Shown: one piece after another, positions 53,734-63,821 of the stretch
Layout of the letters: each line of letters begins with the position of its first letter
Position numbering within the stretch: the first letter of the stretch is position 1
Position numbers and translations under genes: made by a program
Source of the DNA: Halobacteriales archaeon QS_9_68_17
GTDB lineage: Archaea; Halobacteriota; Halobacteria; Halobacteriales; Natronoarchaeaceae
Direction: 5' to 3'
Length of the DNA stretch: 64,000 nucleotides
NCBI GenBank assembly: GCA_003023565.1
Contig: PXSA01000018.1
Location: 49,425-113,424 of the forward strand
The notes under the pieces: model-generated
Database searches by the model: none
Told to the model about the DNA's origin: nothing
The model's input: the letters and a program-made list of their open reading frames with translations, nothing else

Positions 53734-56247
53734 ATGAGAGAGTCCCACGTCCGCATCGCGGGCATGAGTTGCGCCAACTGTTCCGAGACGGTGACGGAGG
53801 CCGTCGAGGAACTCGACGGCGTCGAGTCCGCGAGCGTCAACTACGCGACCGACGAGGGGACCATGCGGCACGACCCCGACGTCGCGTCGCTGGCGGAAGT
53901 GTACGGAGCGATCGAGCGCGCGGGGTACGACCCGCAGCGTCGGACCGTGACCATCGGCATCACGGGCATGTCCTGCGCGAACTGCGCGGAGACGAACGAG
54001 TCGGCGCTGGAGTCCGTGCCCGGCGTCATCTCGGCCGAGGTCAACTACGCAACCGACGAGGGGACGGTCGACTACAACCCCGAGGACGCGTCGCTCGACC
54101 GACTGTACGACGTGATCGAGGACGCCGGGTACGAACCGATCCGCGAGACCGACGAGGAGAGCGGCGGCGAGGAGCGCGACAGCGTGCGCGACGAGGAGAT
54201 CCGACGGCTCCGCCGGCTGACGCTGTTCGGTGCCGTGCTCGCGCTCCCGATGACGGCGTACATGGCCGGCGAGTTGCTGTTCGGCGGGATGCCCGAGACG
54301 ATACTCGGCGTCCCGTTCGGCTGGATCGCGTTCGCCCTGACAACGCCGGTGCAGGTCGTGCTCGGCAGGGAGTTCTGCGTCAACTCCTACCGGGCGCTGG
54401 TGCGGAACGGTCGGGCGAACATGGACGTGCTGGTCGCGCTCGGGTCGTCGACGGCGTACGTCTACAGCCTCGCCGTCCTGCTCGACCTGTTCCCCGGCGG
54501 CCTCTACTTCGAGACGGCCGCGCTCATCCTCGTGTTCATCACGATGGGCAACTGGCTGGAGGCCCGGTCGAAGGGGCAGGCCAGCGACGCGCTCCGGCAG
54601 TTGCTCGAACTGCAGGCCGACACCGCGACGGTCGTGGACAGCGGGGCGTCGGAGACGCCCCGAGGAGACGGCGAGGCCGTCGACGGCACCGAGCGGGAGG
54701 TCCCCGTCGAGGAGGTCGAGGAGGGCGACCTGCTCAGGGTCCGCCCCGGCGAGAAGGTCCCGACTGACGGCGTCGTCGTCGACGGCGAGAGCGCGGTCGA
54801 CGAGTCGACGGTAACGGGCGAGTCCGTCCCGGTCGAGAAGGGCGAGGGCGACGAGGTCGTCGGCGCGACGATCAACGAGAACGGCGCGCTGACCGTGCGC
54901 GCGACCAGGGTCGGCGAGGAGACGGCGCTCCAGCAGATCGTCTCGCTGGTGAAAGACGCCCAGTCCCGCCAGCCCGAGATCCAGAACGTCGCCGACCGTA
55001 TCAGCGCCTACTTCGTTCCGGCGGTCATCGGCAACGCCGTCCTCTGGGCGGTGCTGTGGGGCCTCTTCCCCGAGGCGCTCGCCGGCTTCGTGGACCTGTT
55101 CCCTCACTGGGGGCTGGTCGGCGGCGGCCCCGACGTGGTCGGCGGGTCCGTCTCCGTCTTCGAGTTCTCGGTCGTCGTGTTCGCCAGCGCCGTCCTCATC
55201 GCCTGTCCCTGCGCGCTCGGCCTCGCGACGCCCGCCGCGACGATGGTCGGCACCGCCATCGGCGCGCGAAACGGCGTCCTGTTCAAGGGCGGCGACGTGC
55301 TGGAGCGCGCGAAGGACGTCGACACGGTCGTGTTCGACAAGACGGGGACGCTCACGGAAGGCGAGATGGAACTGACCGACGTGGAGGTCGTCGGCGCGTC
55401 GCCCGACGGCGACGAGATGGCTGCGGACGGCGGGGCGGTCACCGCCCTGGGCGAGGCGATCGTCGACGGCGCGCGGGAGCGCGGCATCGACGTCCCCGAG
55501 GCCGACGAGTTCGAGAACGTGCCGGGTCACGGCGTCGTCGCGGAGGCCGAGGCCGGCACGGTCCTCGTGGGCAACCGCCGCCTGCTGGAGCGCAACGACG
55601 TGGACTGGTCCCCGGCCCGCGAGGCGACCGAGCGCCTCGAATCCGAGGGGAAGACGGCGATGCTGGTCGCGCTGAACGGCCGCGTCGTCGGCGTCCTCGC
55701 TACCGCGGACGCGCTGAAGCGGACGAGCGCCGACGCGGTCGCCGAACTCCGCGAACGCGGGCTCGGCGCGATGCTGATCACCGGCGACAACGAGCGAACC
55801 GCCCGCGCCGTCGCCACACAGGTCGGCATCGACCCCGGGAACGTCCGCGCCGAGGTGCTGCCCGAGGACAAGGCCGCGGCGGTCGACGACATCCAGGCCG
55901 ACGGCAGCCGCACGATGATGGTCGGGGACGGGGTCAACGACGCGCCCGCACTGGCGACGGCCTCGGTCGGCGTCGCCCTCGGCAGCGGCACGGACGTCGC
56001 CATCGAGGCCGGCGACGTGACCCTGATGCGGGACGACCCCGCGGACGTGCTGAAGGCCATCCGCGTCTCGGAGGGGACGCTCCGGAAGATCAAGCAGAAC
56101 CTGCTGTGGGCGCTCGGCTACAACACGGCGCTCATCCCGCTGGCCTCCCTCGGCCTGCTTCAGCCCGTCTTCGCGGCCGGCGCGATGGCGGTCTCCAGCG
56201 TGAGCGTCCTCACGAACAGCCTGCTGTTCAAGCGGTTCGACCCCTAA
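53734..56247 (+). CDS. copA: Copper-exporting P1B-type ATPase
   Basis: An 837-residue Cu(I) ATPase. Two N-terminal HMA domains carry [11 protein letters not shown] (Cys13, Cys16) and [11 protein letters not shown] (about 80-85). The core shows TGESVPVEK, the CPC motif in [14 protein letters not shown] (about 490), the phosphorylation site [12 protein letters not shown] (about 536), the HP locus VPGHGVV and the hinge [12 protein letters not shown]. The helices after the hinge contain YN ([11 protein letters not shown]) and the MxxSS-like [11 protein letters not shown], marks of Cu(I) specificity. ATG 53734 is chosen since it directly precedes the first HMA. The copZ chaperone is encoded 38 bp downstream. 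Confidence 0.95.
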   Translation: MRESHVRIAGMSCANCSETVTEAVEELDGVESASVNYATDEGTMRHDPDVASLAEVYGAIERAGYDPQRRTVTIGITGMSCANCAETNESALESVPGVISAEVNYATDEGTVDYNPEDASLDRLYDVIEDAGYEPIRETDEESGGEERDSVRDEEIRRLRRLTLFGAVLALPMTAYMAGELLFGGMPETILGVPFGWIAFALTTPVQVVLGREFCVNSYRALVRNGRANMDVLVALGSSTAYVYSLAVLLDLFPGGLYFETAALILVFITMGNWLEARSKGQASDALRQLLELQADTATVVDSGASETPRGDGEAVDGTEREVPVEEVEEGDLLRVRPGEKVPTDGVVVDGESAVDESTVTGESVPVEKGEGDEVVGATINENGALTVRATRVGEETALQQIVSLVKDAQSRQPEIQNVADRISAYFVPAVIGNAVLWAVLWGLFPEALAGFVDLFPHWGLVGGGPDVVGGSVSVFEFSVVVFASAVLIACPCALGLATPAATMVGTAIGARNGVLFKGGDVLERAKDVDTVVFDKTGTLTEGEMELTDVEVVGASPDGDEMAADGGAVTALGEAIVDGARERGIDVPEADEFENVPGHGVVAEAEAGTVLVGNRRLLERNDVDWSPAREATERLESEGKTAMLVALNGRVVGVLATADALKRTSADAVAELRERGLGAMLITGDNERTARAVATQVGIDPGNVRAEVLPEDKAAAVDDIQADGSRTMMVGDGVNDAPALATASVGVALGSGTDVAIEAGDVTLMRDDPADVLKAIRVSEGTLRKIKQNLLWALGYNTALIPLASLGLLQPVFAAGAMAVSSVSVLTNSLLFKRFDP

Positions 56248-56285
56248 CCGCAACTATTCTAAGGGGACGCCTCCCACTGTCACGC

Positions 56286-56483
56286 ATGGCGATAGAACTC
56301 GAAGTCGAGGGGATGACGTGCCAGGGTTGTGAGGAAGTCGTCGAGAAGGCGCTGGAGATGGCGGACGGCACCGAGGAGGCCTCAGCCGACCGGTACGAGA
56401 GCGCCGCCGAGATCGAGGGCGACGCCGACCCCGAAACGCTCGTTTCGAAGGTCGAGATGGCCGGCTACGAGGCGTCGACGTAG
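56286..56483 (+). CDS. copZ: CopZ-like copper chaperone
   Basis: A 65-residue single HMA domain with the Cu(I) site GMTCQGCEEVVEKAL (Cys13, Cys16). The variable loop is more acidic than in bacterial CopZ, with ASADRYESAAEIEGDADPET, and the C-terminus VSKVEMAGYEAS is typical. It hands Cu(I) to the HMA domains of CopA, encoded directly upstream. The short interval suggests co-transcription. It is a haloarchaeal heavy-metal-associated protein of standard length. Confidence 0.9.
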   Translation: MAIELEVEGMTCQGCEEVVEKALEMADGTEEASADRYESAAEIEGDADPETLVSKVEMAGYEAST

Positions 56484-56502
56484 TCGGACGACGCCGAGCA
56501 GG

Positions 56503-56844
56503 AACCCGACGCCCATCGGGATGACGGTCCGCTGGGAGTGGACCGGCGACGGAACGCACGACGCCGTCGAACGAGACGACGCGTTCAACAGCGGGACCCC
56601 GACCGGAGAGTCCGACGAAGTGTACGAGTTCGACGACGAGGATCCGGGCACCTATCTCTACTACTGCGAGCGCCACGAAGGGAGAGGGATGAAGGGGGCA
56701 GTCGTCGGCGGCGAGGGCGACGACGGCGGCGGCGGCAACGAGAGCGACGGACAGTCGGAGAGCGAAGGAACCGGATACGACGACGGAAACCAGTCCAACG
56801 AAACGGGTTCGTACACTGCCGTAACAGAGGCCCGGTCGTTCGAC
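56503..56844 (+). pseudogene. Truncated halocyanin-like cupredoxin domain
   Basis: The frame has no start and begins in a copper-binding domain: PIGMTVRWEWTGDGTHDAVE, DDAFNSGTPTGESDEVYEFD, GTYLYYCERHEGRGMKGAVV. These contain the copper ligands His (GTHDAV), Cys (YYCERHEG), His and Met (GRGMKG) of halocyanins. An acidic, glycine-rich tail follows. The N-terminal half of the protein is missing, so this is a remnant, and it continues in the same frame toward the intact halocyanin gene without a stop. Confidence 0.7.
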
Positions 56845-56883
56845 GACCGGAGGTTTTTGACCTTTGAACACCAACAGTATACT

Positions 56884-57441
56884 ATGGGTAATAACCCACT
56901 CGACCGACGGCGGTTTCTTCAGGCGACCAGCGCGGCGGTCACCACGACGCTGCTCGCGGGTTGCGGTGGCAGTGGAAACGAAGGCGGGGACAGCGATAGT
57001 GACGGGGACGGCGGGATGGACGACACGGAGACGGAGGAAGACGGCGCGGGCGACACCGAAACCGAAGACGGTGGCGGGGGAGGCGACGGCAACGGCGAAG
57101 TCGACGAGTTCCTCTCCGACACCAGCAACTACGACGGCGTGCAGGACGAGACCGGCAACGACGAGGTGACCGTCACGGTCGGCGCGGAGGGCAACGACGG
57201 TAACTTCGCGTTCGAACCCGCCGCCGTCGAGGTCGACGCCGGCACCGACGTCGTCTGGGAGTGGTCCGGACAGGGCGGCCAGCACAACGTCGCCCACGAG
57301 GGCGACGAGTTCGAGAGCGAGACCACCGACGAAGAGGGCTTCACGTTCACCCACACCTTCGAGGAGGCCGGAACGCATCTCTACGTCTGCACCCCCCACG
57401 AGAGCCTCGGCATGAAAGGGGCCGTCGTCGTTTCCGAGTGA
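56884..57441 (+). CDS. Halocyanin (type I copper protein)
   Basis: A 185-residue membrane-anchored electron carrier. The N-terminus has a Tat signal and lipobox: DRRRFLQATSAAVTTTLLAG followed by the lipid-bearing Cys in LLAGCGGSG. An Asp/Glu/Gly-rich linker (about residues 35-85) leads to a cupredoxin domain. Copper ligands lie in GGQHNVAHE (His), YVCTPHESLGMKGAVV (Cys, His, Met). It may receive electrons or buffer copper at the outer membrane surface. It ends the copper-related stretch and lies in its own TATA-driven unit (AGTATACT near 56875). Confidence 0.93.
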   Translation: MGNNPLDRRRFLQATSAAVTTTLLAGCGGSGNEGGDSDSDGDGGMDDTETEEDGAGDTETEDGGGGGDGNGEVDEFLSDTSNYDGVQDETGNDEVTVTVGAEGNDGNFAFEPAAVEVDAGTDVVWEWSGQGGQHNVAHEGDEFESETTDEEGFTFTHTFEEAGTHLYVCTPHESLGMKGAVVVSE

Positions 57442-57554
57442 AGCCACGGCGGCGCAGTTAGCCGCAGCAGCGGCGGAACGGCTCCGAAACGGCGGCGTAC
57501 GCGGGATTCGCGGAAACCGCGGCCGTTTTAATCGCCACCGACGTACCGGTGGCC

Positions 57555-58214
57555 GTGGAGAACGTAACAGACCGCACGCGGAACCCGTTCGGCATGACGC
57601 CGCCATGCGAAGCGCCCTGCTCGTCGGACCACGACGCCGTTTACGGCTACGGCGACGCGAACGCCGATTTCCACGTGGTCGGCGACCGTCCGGGCACCCA
57701 CGGCGGTCGGTCGACCGGGGTCCCGTTCACGGGCACCGACGGCGCTCGTCGCCTGCAATCGGTGCTTCACGAGGTCGGTCTCCTCGCGGACTCGTACGCC
57801 GACGAACCGACCGTGGAGAACCTCTTCTGGAGCTACCTGCACGTGTGCTGTTCGCCGGACGGCGAGACGCCCGACCGCGAGTCCTACGCCCGGCTCGAGC
57901 GCTTCTTCGACGCCGAGTTCCGAGCGATCAACGCGCACGTGCTGCTCCCGGTCGGCGAGCGGGCGACGGACCACGTCCTGCGGGAGTACACCGCGCAGGC
58001 GCAGAAACTGGACCTCGACATGCCGGCCCTGCACGCGGACGAAGTCCGGGGGCGGGGCTACCTCGTCGTCCCCGTTCGTGATCCCGCGGCGTGGACCGAC
58101 ACCGACCGTGAGCGCCTCGTTTCCCGTCTGAACGGCGTCCTCGGCTCCGACTACCGGCAGATGAGTGACCTCGGGCGGTTCCTCCCCGGCGACGAACCGT
58201 ACCGGGTGCGGTGA
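57555..58214 (+). CDS. Uracil-DNA glycosylase-family protein
   Basis: A 219-residue protein of the uracil-DNA glycosylase superfamily, haloarchaeal type. Motifs are GYGDANADFHVVGDRPGTHG (catalytic loop equivalent), STGVPFTGTDGARRLQSVLH, NLFWSYLHVCCSPDGETPDR and INAHVLLPVGERATDHVL. A four-Cys-like N-terminal PPCEAPCSSDH might bind iron or zinc. Members excise damaged or deaminated bases, yet the activity of this clade is not certain. The GTG at 57555 (MENVTDRT) is more likely than GTG 57549. Confidence 0.82.
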   Translation: MENVTDRTRNPFGMTPPCEAPCSSDHDAVYGYGDANADFHVVGDRPGTHGGRSTGVPFTGTDGARRLQSVLHEVGLLADSYADEPTVENLFWSYLHVCCSPDGETPDRESYARLERFFDAEFRAINAHVLLPVGERATDHVLREYTAQAQKLDLDMPALHADEVRGRGYLVVPVRDPAAWTDTDRERLVSRLNGVLGSDYRQMSDLGRFLPGDEPYRVR

Positions 58215-58310
58215 CCGGCGGTCGCCGCGGCGGCCGAATCGCTTCGGCTGCGGACCGACGGGACTGCCGAAACCGCTAAGCACAAGCCCTCCCCCGTGGT
58301 TCTACTGTCT

Positions 58311-59561
58311 ATGCGACGCTTCCGCGAGCGTCCGATCGGGGCTTGGTTCGTTCTCGCGACGGGCATCCTCCTCGGCGTTCGCACGCTCTACCTGATGCGC
58401 CTCGGCCGCGCGGACTGGCTCGCGATGAACTTTCAGGTGTACTACCACGCCGCCGAGACGGCGATGGCCGGCGGCGATTTCTACGCCGCCACGCCGCCGG
58501 ACTGGCCGCAGTACCGTTACCTCTACCCGCCGGTATCGATAGTGGCGTTCTACCCGTACGCGCTTCCCGGGTCGTGGGTGCCCGGCTACGTCGTCCACAC
58601 GCTGGTCGCCGCGGCGACCGCCGCGGTCGGCGGCGCGCTGCTCTGTCGGTACGTCGAACGCGCGGGCCGCTCGCTGTCGCGGGTCGACTACGTGCTCGTC
58701 GCCGGCTTTCTCCTCCTCTCGATCCACTCGGTTCCGACGCTGTTCTACGGGAACGTCAACGTCCACCTGGCGGCGCTCACCGTCCTCGGCTTCGTCGCGC
58801 TCGACCGCGACCGGGAGACGCTCGCGGGCGCGTCGGTGGCGCTGGTCGCCTTCTTCAAGGTGTTTCCAGCGCTGTTCGGCGTCTGGTTCCTCCGTCGCCG
58901 GGCGTGGCGCGCGGCCGGGAGCGCGCTGGCGACGGGCGGCGGCTTGCTCGCGCTCGGCGTCCCCGTCTTCGGCGTCGAGACGACCCGCACCTACCTGACC
59001 GAGGCGCTCTTGCCCCGGAACCGCGCGGACCTGTTCGCCGGAGGTCTGGACCCGAACAGCGCCTACCTCACGCTCCGACGGCCGCTCTCCGTGCTCTTCC
59101 CCGAGATGGACCCGGCGCTGCTCGTCCTCCTGCCGTTCGCCCTGCTCGGGCCGGTCGTCGCCTTCCTCTACACCGGCATCGACGACCGGACGGACCGCCT
59201 CGTCGCGGTCCACGGCACGCTGACGGCGACGCTGCTGGTGCTTCCCTCCTACTTCATCTACTACGTCTACCTGTCTTTCCCGCTCGTCGCGCTCCTCTAT
59301 CTCATGGATCCGGGCCGCGCCCGGACGCTGTTCGTCGCCGGCGCGGCCGTCGGTAACCTTTCGTTCACCCTCAACAACGCCGAGAACGTCGTTCGGCTCT
59401 TGCCCGAGGCCGCGCGGCCGGCGCTGTTCGCCGCTGTTCGACCGGCTTTCACGCTTGCGACCCCCATCGAGTACGGGATGGTGCTGATGCTCGGCGCGTG
59501 CGTGGTCCACCGAGCGACGAGAGAGACGGCAGTTAGAACAGACGCTTCAGCCGCGGCGTGA
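58311..59561 (+). CDS. GT87 (DUF2029)-family membrane glycosyltransferase
   Basis: A 416-residue membrane protein with about ten helices, related to GT-C fold mannosyltransferases that use lipid-linked sugars. The first outer loop carries MNFQVYYHAAETAMAGGDFY (the Asp-containing acceptor site) and YRYLYPPVSIVAFYPYALPG. Further marks are VNVHLAALTVLGFVALDRDR, KVFPALFGVWFLRRRAWRAA and GGLDPNSAYLTLRRPLS. It probably adds a sugar at the outer membrane surface, for example for glycolipids or S-layer glycans. It overlaps the convergent J-domain gene by 29 bp. Confidence 0.85.
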   Translation: MRRFRERPIGAWFVLATGILLGVRTLYLMRLGRADWLAMNFQVYYHAAETAMAGGDFYAATPPDWPQYRYLYPPVSIVAFYPYALPGSWVPGYVVHTLVAAATAAVGGALLCRYVERAGRSLSRVDYVLVAGFLLLSIHSVPTLFYGNVNVHLAALTVLGFVALDRDRETLAGASVALVAFFKVFPALFGVWFLRRRAWRAAGSALATGGGLLALGVPVFGVETTRTYLTEALLPRNRADLFAGGLDPNSAYLTLRRPLSVLFPEMDPALLVLLPFALLGPVVAFLYTGIDDRTDRLVAVHGTLTATLLVLPSYFIYYVYLSFPLVALLYLMDPGRARTLFVAGAAVGNLSFTLNNAENVVRLLPEAARPALFAAVRPAFTLATPIEYGMVLMLGACVVHRATRETAVRTDASAAA

Positions 59562-60744
59562 CGAAGGCGTTGAACAGCAACGCGACGACCGCACCGAGCG
59601 GCAGCAGCCCGAACGCGACCACCGTCAGGACCGGCCGGTCGACGCCGCCGGCGTTCGCTCCGAGACCGGCGAGCGGCGCGAGAACGGCAGCGACGTAGAA
59701 GTACGTGGGCTGCCAGGCGAACGCCTGCCGCGTCGTCCGCACCACCACGAAGAAGACGGCGGGCATGAGAACCGCACCGACCACTATCAGAACGCCCGGC
59801 CCCGGCGTCGACCCGACCAGCGCCGTCGACCGGACGAACTCGAACACCGTCGAGAGGCCGTAGTCCGCGGCGAGCAACGCCTCTCGGAGGGCCGCGACGT
59901 CGGTCCCGCTCGCACGGACCTGCGCGACCAGTTCCCGGAGCGCATCCCGGTTCTCACGGGCGTACATACCGCCCCCGACCGCGTAGACGAGCGTCGTCAG
60001 GAAGACGAGCGGCCAGCCGTAGTTGATCGACCGTAGTCGCTCGACAAGCCCCGGCCCGTCGGCGGTCCGGGACGTGTCCGCGTCGCCCGTCGCCGACGAC
60101 CCCGCGGCGGCGTCCGACGCGGACCCGGTTCCAGTGCCGGCCGCGCTCGTAGCTCCGGTGCGCGTGGACGAGGCGTTCGTTCCGCCCGTCCTCGTCGAAG
60201 TTCCGGTCGCAGTCGACGCCGAACCGGCCCCCGTCGCGGACCCCGTGCTCGCGCTCGCTGTCGAGCCGCCTGCGGTGCTTCCCGCTCCGCCGGTCGCGGT
60301 CCCGGTCGCCCCGCTTCCTCCCGTCGCTCCCGTCGTCGATGTCGTCCGTGACGATGCCCCGCCGGAGGTCGCGCTACTCGACGCTCCTGCCGTTGCTCCG
60401 GTCGACGCCCCGGCAGTCGTTCCGGTCGACCCGCTACTCGACGCCCCCAGCCCGCCGCTCGCGCTCCCCCCGGAGTCCGCCGGCTTCCACTGGTCGGCGC
60501 TCGGTAACCCTTCGAGGCGCTTCGCGACGTAGTCCTCGTGTCCGAGTCGGTCGTACGCCTTCCGCTCGACCGGGTCTCTGAGAGTGTCGTACCCCTTCTT
60601 GAGAGCGGTGAACTGCGCCGGAGCCCGCGGGTCGTCGTTCAGGTCCGGATGCACCTCCTGGACCTTGTCGCGGAACGCGTCTTTTATCTCGTTTCGGGCG
60701 GCGTCGTCGGGGACCCCGAGAAGATCGTAGAAGTCGTACGTCAT
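59533..60744 (-). CDS. J-domain membrane protein
   Basis: A 403-residue protein. The N-terminal J domain (about 1-70) reads YDFYDLLGVPDDAARNEIKD, with HPD in VQEVHPDLNDDP. A long Ser/Thr/Gly/Ala low-complexity region (about 95-235) follows and then three to four helices (YGWPLVFLTTLVYAVGGGMY, GVLIVVGAVLMPAVFFVVV, VLTVVAFGLLPLGAVVALLF). The J domain would face the cytosol and bring Hsp70 to the membrane. The start at 60744 places the J domain at residue 2; upstream residues are not conserved-looking. Confidence 0.88.
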   Translation of the reverse strand: MTYDFYDLLGVPDDAARNEIKDAFRDKVQEVHPDLNDDPRAPAQFTALKKGYDTLRDPVERKAYDRLGHEDYVAKRLEGLPSADQWKPADSGGSASGGLGASSSGSTGTTAGASTGATAGASSSATSGGASSRTTSTTGATGGSGATGTATGGAGSTAGGSTASASTGSATGAGSASTATGTSTRTGGTNASSTRTGATSAAGTGTGSASDAAAGSSATGDADTSRTADGPGLVERLRSINYGWPLVFLTTLVYAVGGGMYARENRDALRELVAQVRASGTDVAALREALLAADYGLSTVFEFVRSTALVGSTPGPGVLIVVGAVLMPAVFFVVVRTTRQAFAWQPTYFYVAAVLAPLAGLGANAGGVDRPVLTVVAFGLLPLGAVVALLFNAFVTPRLKRLF

Positions 60745-60811
60745 AGATACCGTTCGTTCCGAGGGGACGCGTCCAGCACTTATATTTTCATTGCAAAAAT
60801 TCCAGTCCACG

Positions 60812-62116
60812 CTAGAAATCACTAAGTGTCATCTGCCCCGACGGTCTCCCGCCGGCCTCGGTCCCGTCGACTTGCGGGTCATCGTCCCTCGCCGAGTTCT
60901 TGCCGGCGTTCCTCGCACCGTTCTCCCCCGCCGTCGCGGACGGATCCCCCTCGGTTCTCCACCCGTCGAGGCTCGTCTGGTCGCCCGCCGCAAAGCTGAG
61001 GTTCGAGACGCGAACGCCGACTTTCCGGACCGGCGTGTCGGCGAACTCGCCGAGCAGGTCGAGCGCGACCTCCACGACGAGGTCCGGTTCGTCGACCGGC
61101 CCGGAAAGCGAGCGCGCTCGCGTGTTCACGTCGTACGGGGGCGTCACGGCTTTGATGCCGATGGTCCGGTACAGCGCGCCTTCACGCTGTGCCCGGTCCG
61201 CGACCGCGGTGGCGAGGGTCCGCACCTGCTCGCGCTTTCGCTCCGTGTCGGTCACGGGGCCGGCGAACGCCGACTCCCGGGAGAGGCTCTTCGGATCCCC
61301 CTTCGGCGTCACTTCGCGGTCGTCCTCGCCGCGGGCGCGCTCGTACAGTTCCCGGCCGCGGCTGTCGAACGCCGCCTTGAGGTCCCTGGGGTCGGCCTCC
61401 GCCACGTCGCCCGCCGTCTCCAGTCCCATCCCGCGGAGTTCGCGCGCCGTCACGGGGCCGACGCCGTGGATCTCCTCCACGTCGAGCGGCGCGAGGAAGT
61501 CCCGAACCTCCTCCGGCGTCACCACCACCAGTCCGTCCGGCTTGTCGCGGTCGCTCGCGACTTTCGCCGTACCCATGTTCGGCGCGACGCCGACGCTCGC
61601 GACCACCCCGACCTCCCGCTCGATGCGGTTTTTCACGTGGCGCGCGAACCCATCCGCCACTTCCCAGGCGGTCCGGTCCGTCACGTCCAGATACGCCTCG
61701 TCGATGCTCACCTCGCGAACGGTGTCCGCACACTCGTGGAGGATCGCTTTCACCTCCCCGCTCACCGACTCGTAGAAGTCCATGTCGACCGGGCGGTAGT
61801 ACCCCGCGTCCTCGACGTCGGTGTCGGGGTCCTCGCGCGCCGCGGTCATCCGCGGAAGCCGGTCCAGCGCCGTCGAGACCGCCTGCGCGCTCTCGACGCC
61901 GTGCTCCCGCGCCTCGTAGCTCGCCGTCGCCACCGCGCCGATGTCGTCCCCCGGCTCGTACCCCATTCCCACGACGACGGGCGTACCGCGGAGCGCCGGC
62001 TCCCGCAATCGCTCGCAGGACGCGTAGAAGCAGTCCATATCCACGTGGACAACGATCCGGTCTCGCTCCTCCGCGTCGGGCGCGCCCGGCAGCCGCGGCC
62101 CGCCGCTGTCGGCCAT
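60812..62116 (-). CDS. dinB: DNA polymerase IV (Y family)
   Basis: A 434-residue lesion-bypass polymerase. Palm catalytic residues are in VVHVDMDCFYASCERLREPA and REVSIDEAYLDVTD (Asp and Glu pair). Finger and nucleotide-binding motifs include VVVGMGYEPGDDIGAVATAS and YYRPVDMDFYESVSGEVKAI. HhH DNA binding reads EEIHGVGPVTARELRGMGLE, the little finger FADTPVRKVGVRVSNLSFAA. The C-terminal QMTLSDF is a PIP-box for binding the PCNA clamp. It lies between a J-domain gene and ggt, and is preceded by a short AT-rich promoter region (62120-62150). Confidence 0.95.
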   Translation of the reverse strand: MADSGGPRLPGAPDAEERDRIVVHVDMDCFYASCERLREPALRGTPVVVGMGYEPGDDIGAVATASYEAREHGVESAQAVSTALDRLPRMTAAREDPDTDVEDAGYYRPVDMDFYESVSGEVKAILHECADTVREVSIDEAYLDVTDRTAWEVADGFARHVKNRIEREVGVVASVGVAPNMGTAKVASDRDKPDGLVVVTPEEVRDFLAPLDVEEIHGVGPVTARELRGMGLETAGDVAEADPRDLKAAFDSRGRELYERARGEDDREVTPKGDPKSLSRESAFAGPVTDTERKREQVRTLATAVADRAQREGALYRTIGIKAVTPPYDVNTRARSLSGPVDEPDLVVEVALDLLGEFADTPVRKVGVRVSNLSFAAGDQTSLDGWRTEGDPSATAGENGARNAGKNSARDDDPQVDGTEAGGRPSGQMTLSDF

Positions 62117-62198
62117 GTCACGAGATCGGGAGTCGAGGTATTAATTACTTGTTCGCCGCTGCCCCTGCTACTTTGTACCCGCAGTCGGATCGCCACCT

Positions 62199-63821
62199 AT
62201 GCCCGATCCAGACCTCGACCGATTCGGATCGCGCCGATCGACAGCGTACGCTGCCAACGGCCTCGTCGCGACGAGTCAACCGCTCGCGGCGCAGGCGGGC
62301 GTGGAGACGCTCCGCGACGGCGGCAACGCCTTCGACGCCGCGGTCGCCACCGCCGCAGCCCTCAACGTCGTCGAACCGACGAGCACGGGCCTCGGCGGGG
62401 ACGTGTTCGCGCTCTATCGCACCGGCGACGGCGAGGTCGGTGCGATGCGCAGTTGCGGGGGCGCGCCCGCGGACGCAACCATTGAAAACGTCAGCGAAGC
62501 CGTCGCCGACGGGCAGGACGTCGGCCCCGCGGACGCGACGATGCCCGACCTCGGGCCGCACACGGTGACCGTCCCCGGCACCGCCCGCGGCTGGGAGGCA
62601 ACGCTGGAGGAACTCGGCACGATCGGTCTCGACGAGGCGCTCCAGCCGGCGATCCGCTACGCCACGGAGGGCTATCCGGTCTCCGAAGTCATCTCGCACT
62701 ACTGGTCCGGCGCGGAGGACCTGTTCGACGACGAGAACGCTCGGGCGGCGTACCTCTTCGACGGAGAGGCACCGAACGTGGGACAGACGGTCCGTCTCCC
62801 GGAGCTCGGCCGGTCTATGGAACGTATCGCCGAGGAGGGCGCGGACGTGGTCTACGAGGGCGGGATCGCCGACGCCATCGTCGAGGAGGTACAGGAGAAA
62901 GGCGGCTTCCTCTCGCGGGACGACCTCGCCTCGTTCGAGCCGGAGTTCGTCGACCCCGTCAGCACGACGTACAACGGCGCAGAAGTGTACGAGCTCCCGC
63001 CGAACAACCAGGGGCTGATCGCCCTCGAAGCGCTCAACATCGCCGAAGAGCTCGGCGCGGGCGACTACCCCCTCGACTCGCCCGAGCGCGTCCACTACGT
63101 CACCGAAGCCCTGAAACTCGCGTTCCACGACGGCCATCACTACATCACCGACCCCGAGTACGAGGAGGTCCCACCGCTCGCGAGCGAGGCGTACGCCGCG
63201 GAACGCGCCGAGGCCGTCGGGGAAGAAGCCATGGAGGACGTCGAGGTCGGCGTACCGAACGCGAACGCCGAGGACGCCGACACCGTCCTGCTCACCGTCG
63301 CCGACGACGAGGGGAACCTCGTCTCGTACATCAACTCCCGGTTCGCCGGGTTCGGCAGTGGCCTCGTCGCCGGCGGCACTGGCATCGCCCTCCAGAACCG
63401 CGGCTCCTCGTTCTCGCTCGCCCCCGACCATCCGAACCGTCTCGAACCCGGGAAGCGACCCTTCCACACGCTCGTCCCCGCAGTCGCGAAGTTCGACGAC
63501 GACGACTGGGCCGCCTTCGGCGTCATGGGCGGCTACATGCAACCTCAGGGCCACGTGCAGGTCGTCTCGAACATCGTCGATCACGACCTCCCGCTCCAAG
63601 CCGCGCTCGACCGACCGCGCTTCCGGTACCGGGAGAACGGCCGAACCGGGATCGAGGAGCGCCTGACCGACACCGTTCCCTCGAAGCTCGCTCGGCGCGG
63701 CCACGATGTCGCGGTCCTGCCGCCGGCGTTGTTCGGCGGCGCACAGATCGTCAGGAACCGCGACGGAACGCTCTCGGGCGCGACCGAACCTCGGAAGGAC
63801 GGCGTCGCTATCGGGTTCTGA
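62199..63821 (+). CDS. ggt: Gamma-glutamyltransferase family protein
   Basis: A 540-residue Ntn-hydrolase. The large-subunit part has NGLVATSQPLAAQAGVETLR, GGNAFDAAVATAAALNVVEP and GLGGDVFALYRTGDGEVGAM. Autoprocessing should occur before the catalytic Thr in NAEDADTVLLTVADDEGNLV. The small-subunit side shows SYINSRFAGFGSGLVAGGTG and RPFHTLVPAVAKFDD, ending in GGAQIVRNRDGTLSGATEPR. No signal peptide is seen, so it should be cytoplasmic, unlike bacterial periplasmic GGT. Haloarchaea use gamma-glutamylcysteine, which is a possible substrate. Confidence 0.93.
   Translation: MPDPDLDRFGSRRSTAYAANGLVATSQPLAAQAGVETLRDGGNAFDAAVATAAALNVVEPTSTGLGGDVFALYRTGDGEVGAMRSCGGAPADATIENVSEAVADGQDVGPADATMPDLGPHTVTVPGTARGWEATLEELGTIGLDEALQPAIRYATEGYPVSEVISHYWSGAEDLFDDENARAAYLFDGEAPNVGQTVRLPELGRSMERIAEEGADVVYEGGIADAIVEEVQEKGGFLSRDDLASFEPEFVDPVSTTYNGAEVYELPPNNQGLIALEALNIAEELGAGDYPLDSPERVHYVTEALKLAFHDGHHYITDPEYEEVPPLASEAYAAERAEAVGEEAMEDVEVGVPNANAEDADTVLLTVADDEGNLVSYINSRFAGFGSGLVAGGTGIALQNRGSSFSLAPDHPNRLEPGKRPFHTLVPAVAKFDDDDWAAFGVMGGYMQPQGHVQVVSNIVDHDLPLQAALDRPRFRYRENGRTGIEERLTDTVPSKLARRGHDVAVLPPALFGGAQIVRNRDGTLSGATEPRKDGVAIGF

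Noticed and set aside
53725..56253. Open minus-strand frame of 842 codons opposite copA
   Set aside because: It mirrors the copA codons, is rich in Arg/Asp/Gly/His and has no domain; long antisense frames are expected in GC-rich genomes.
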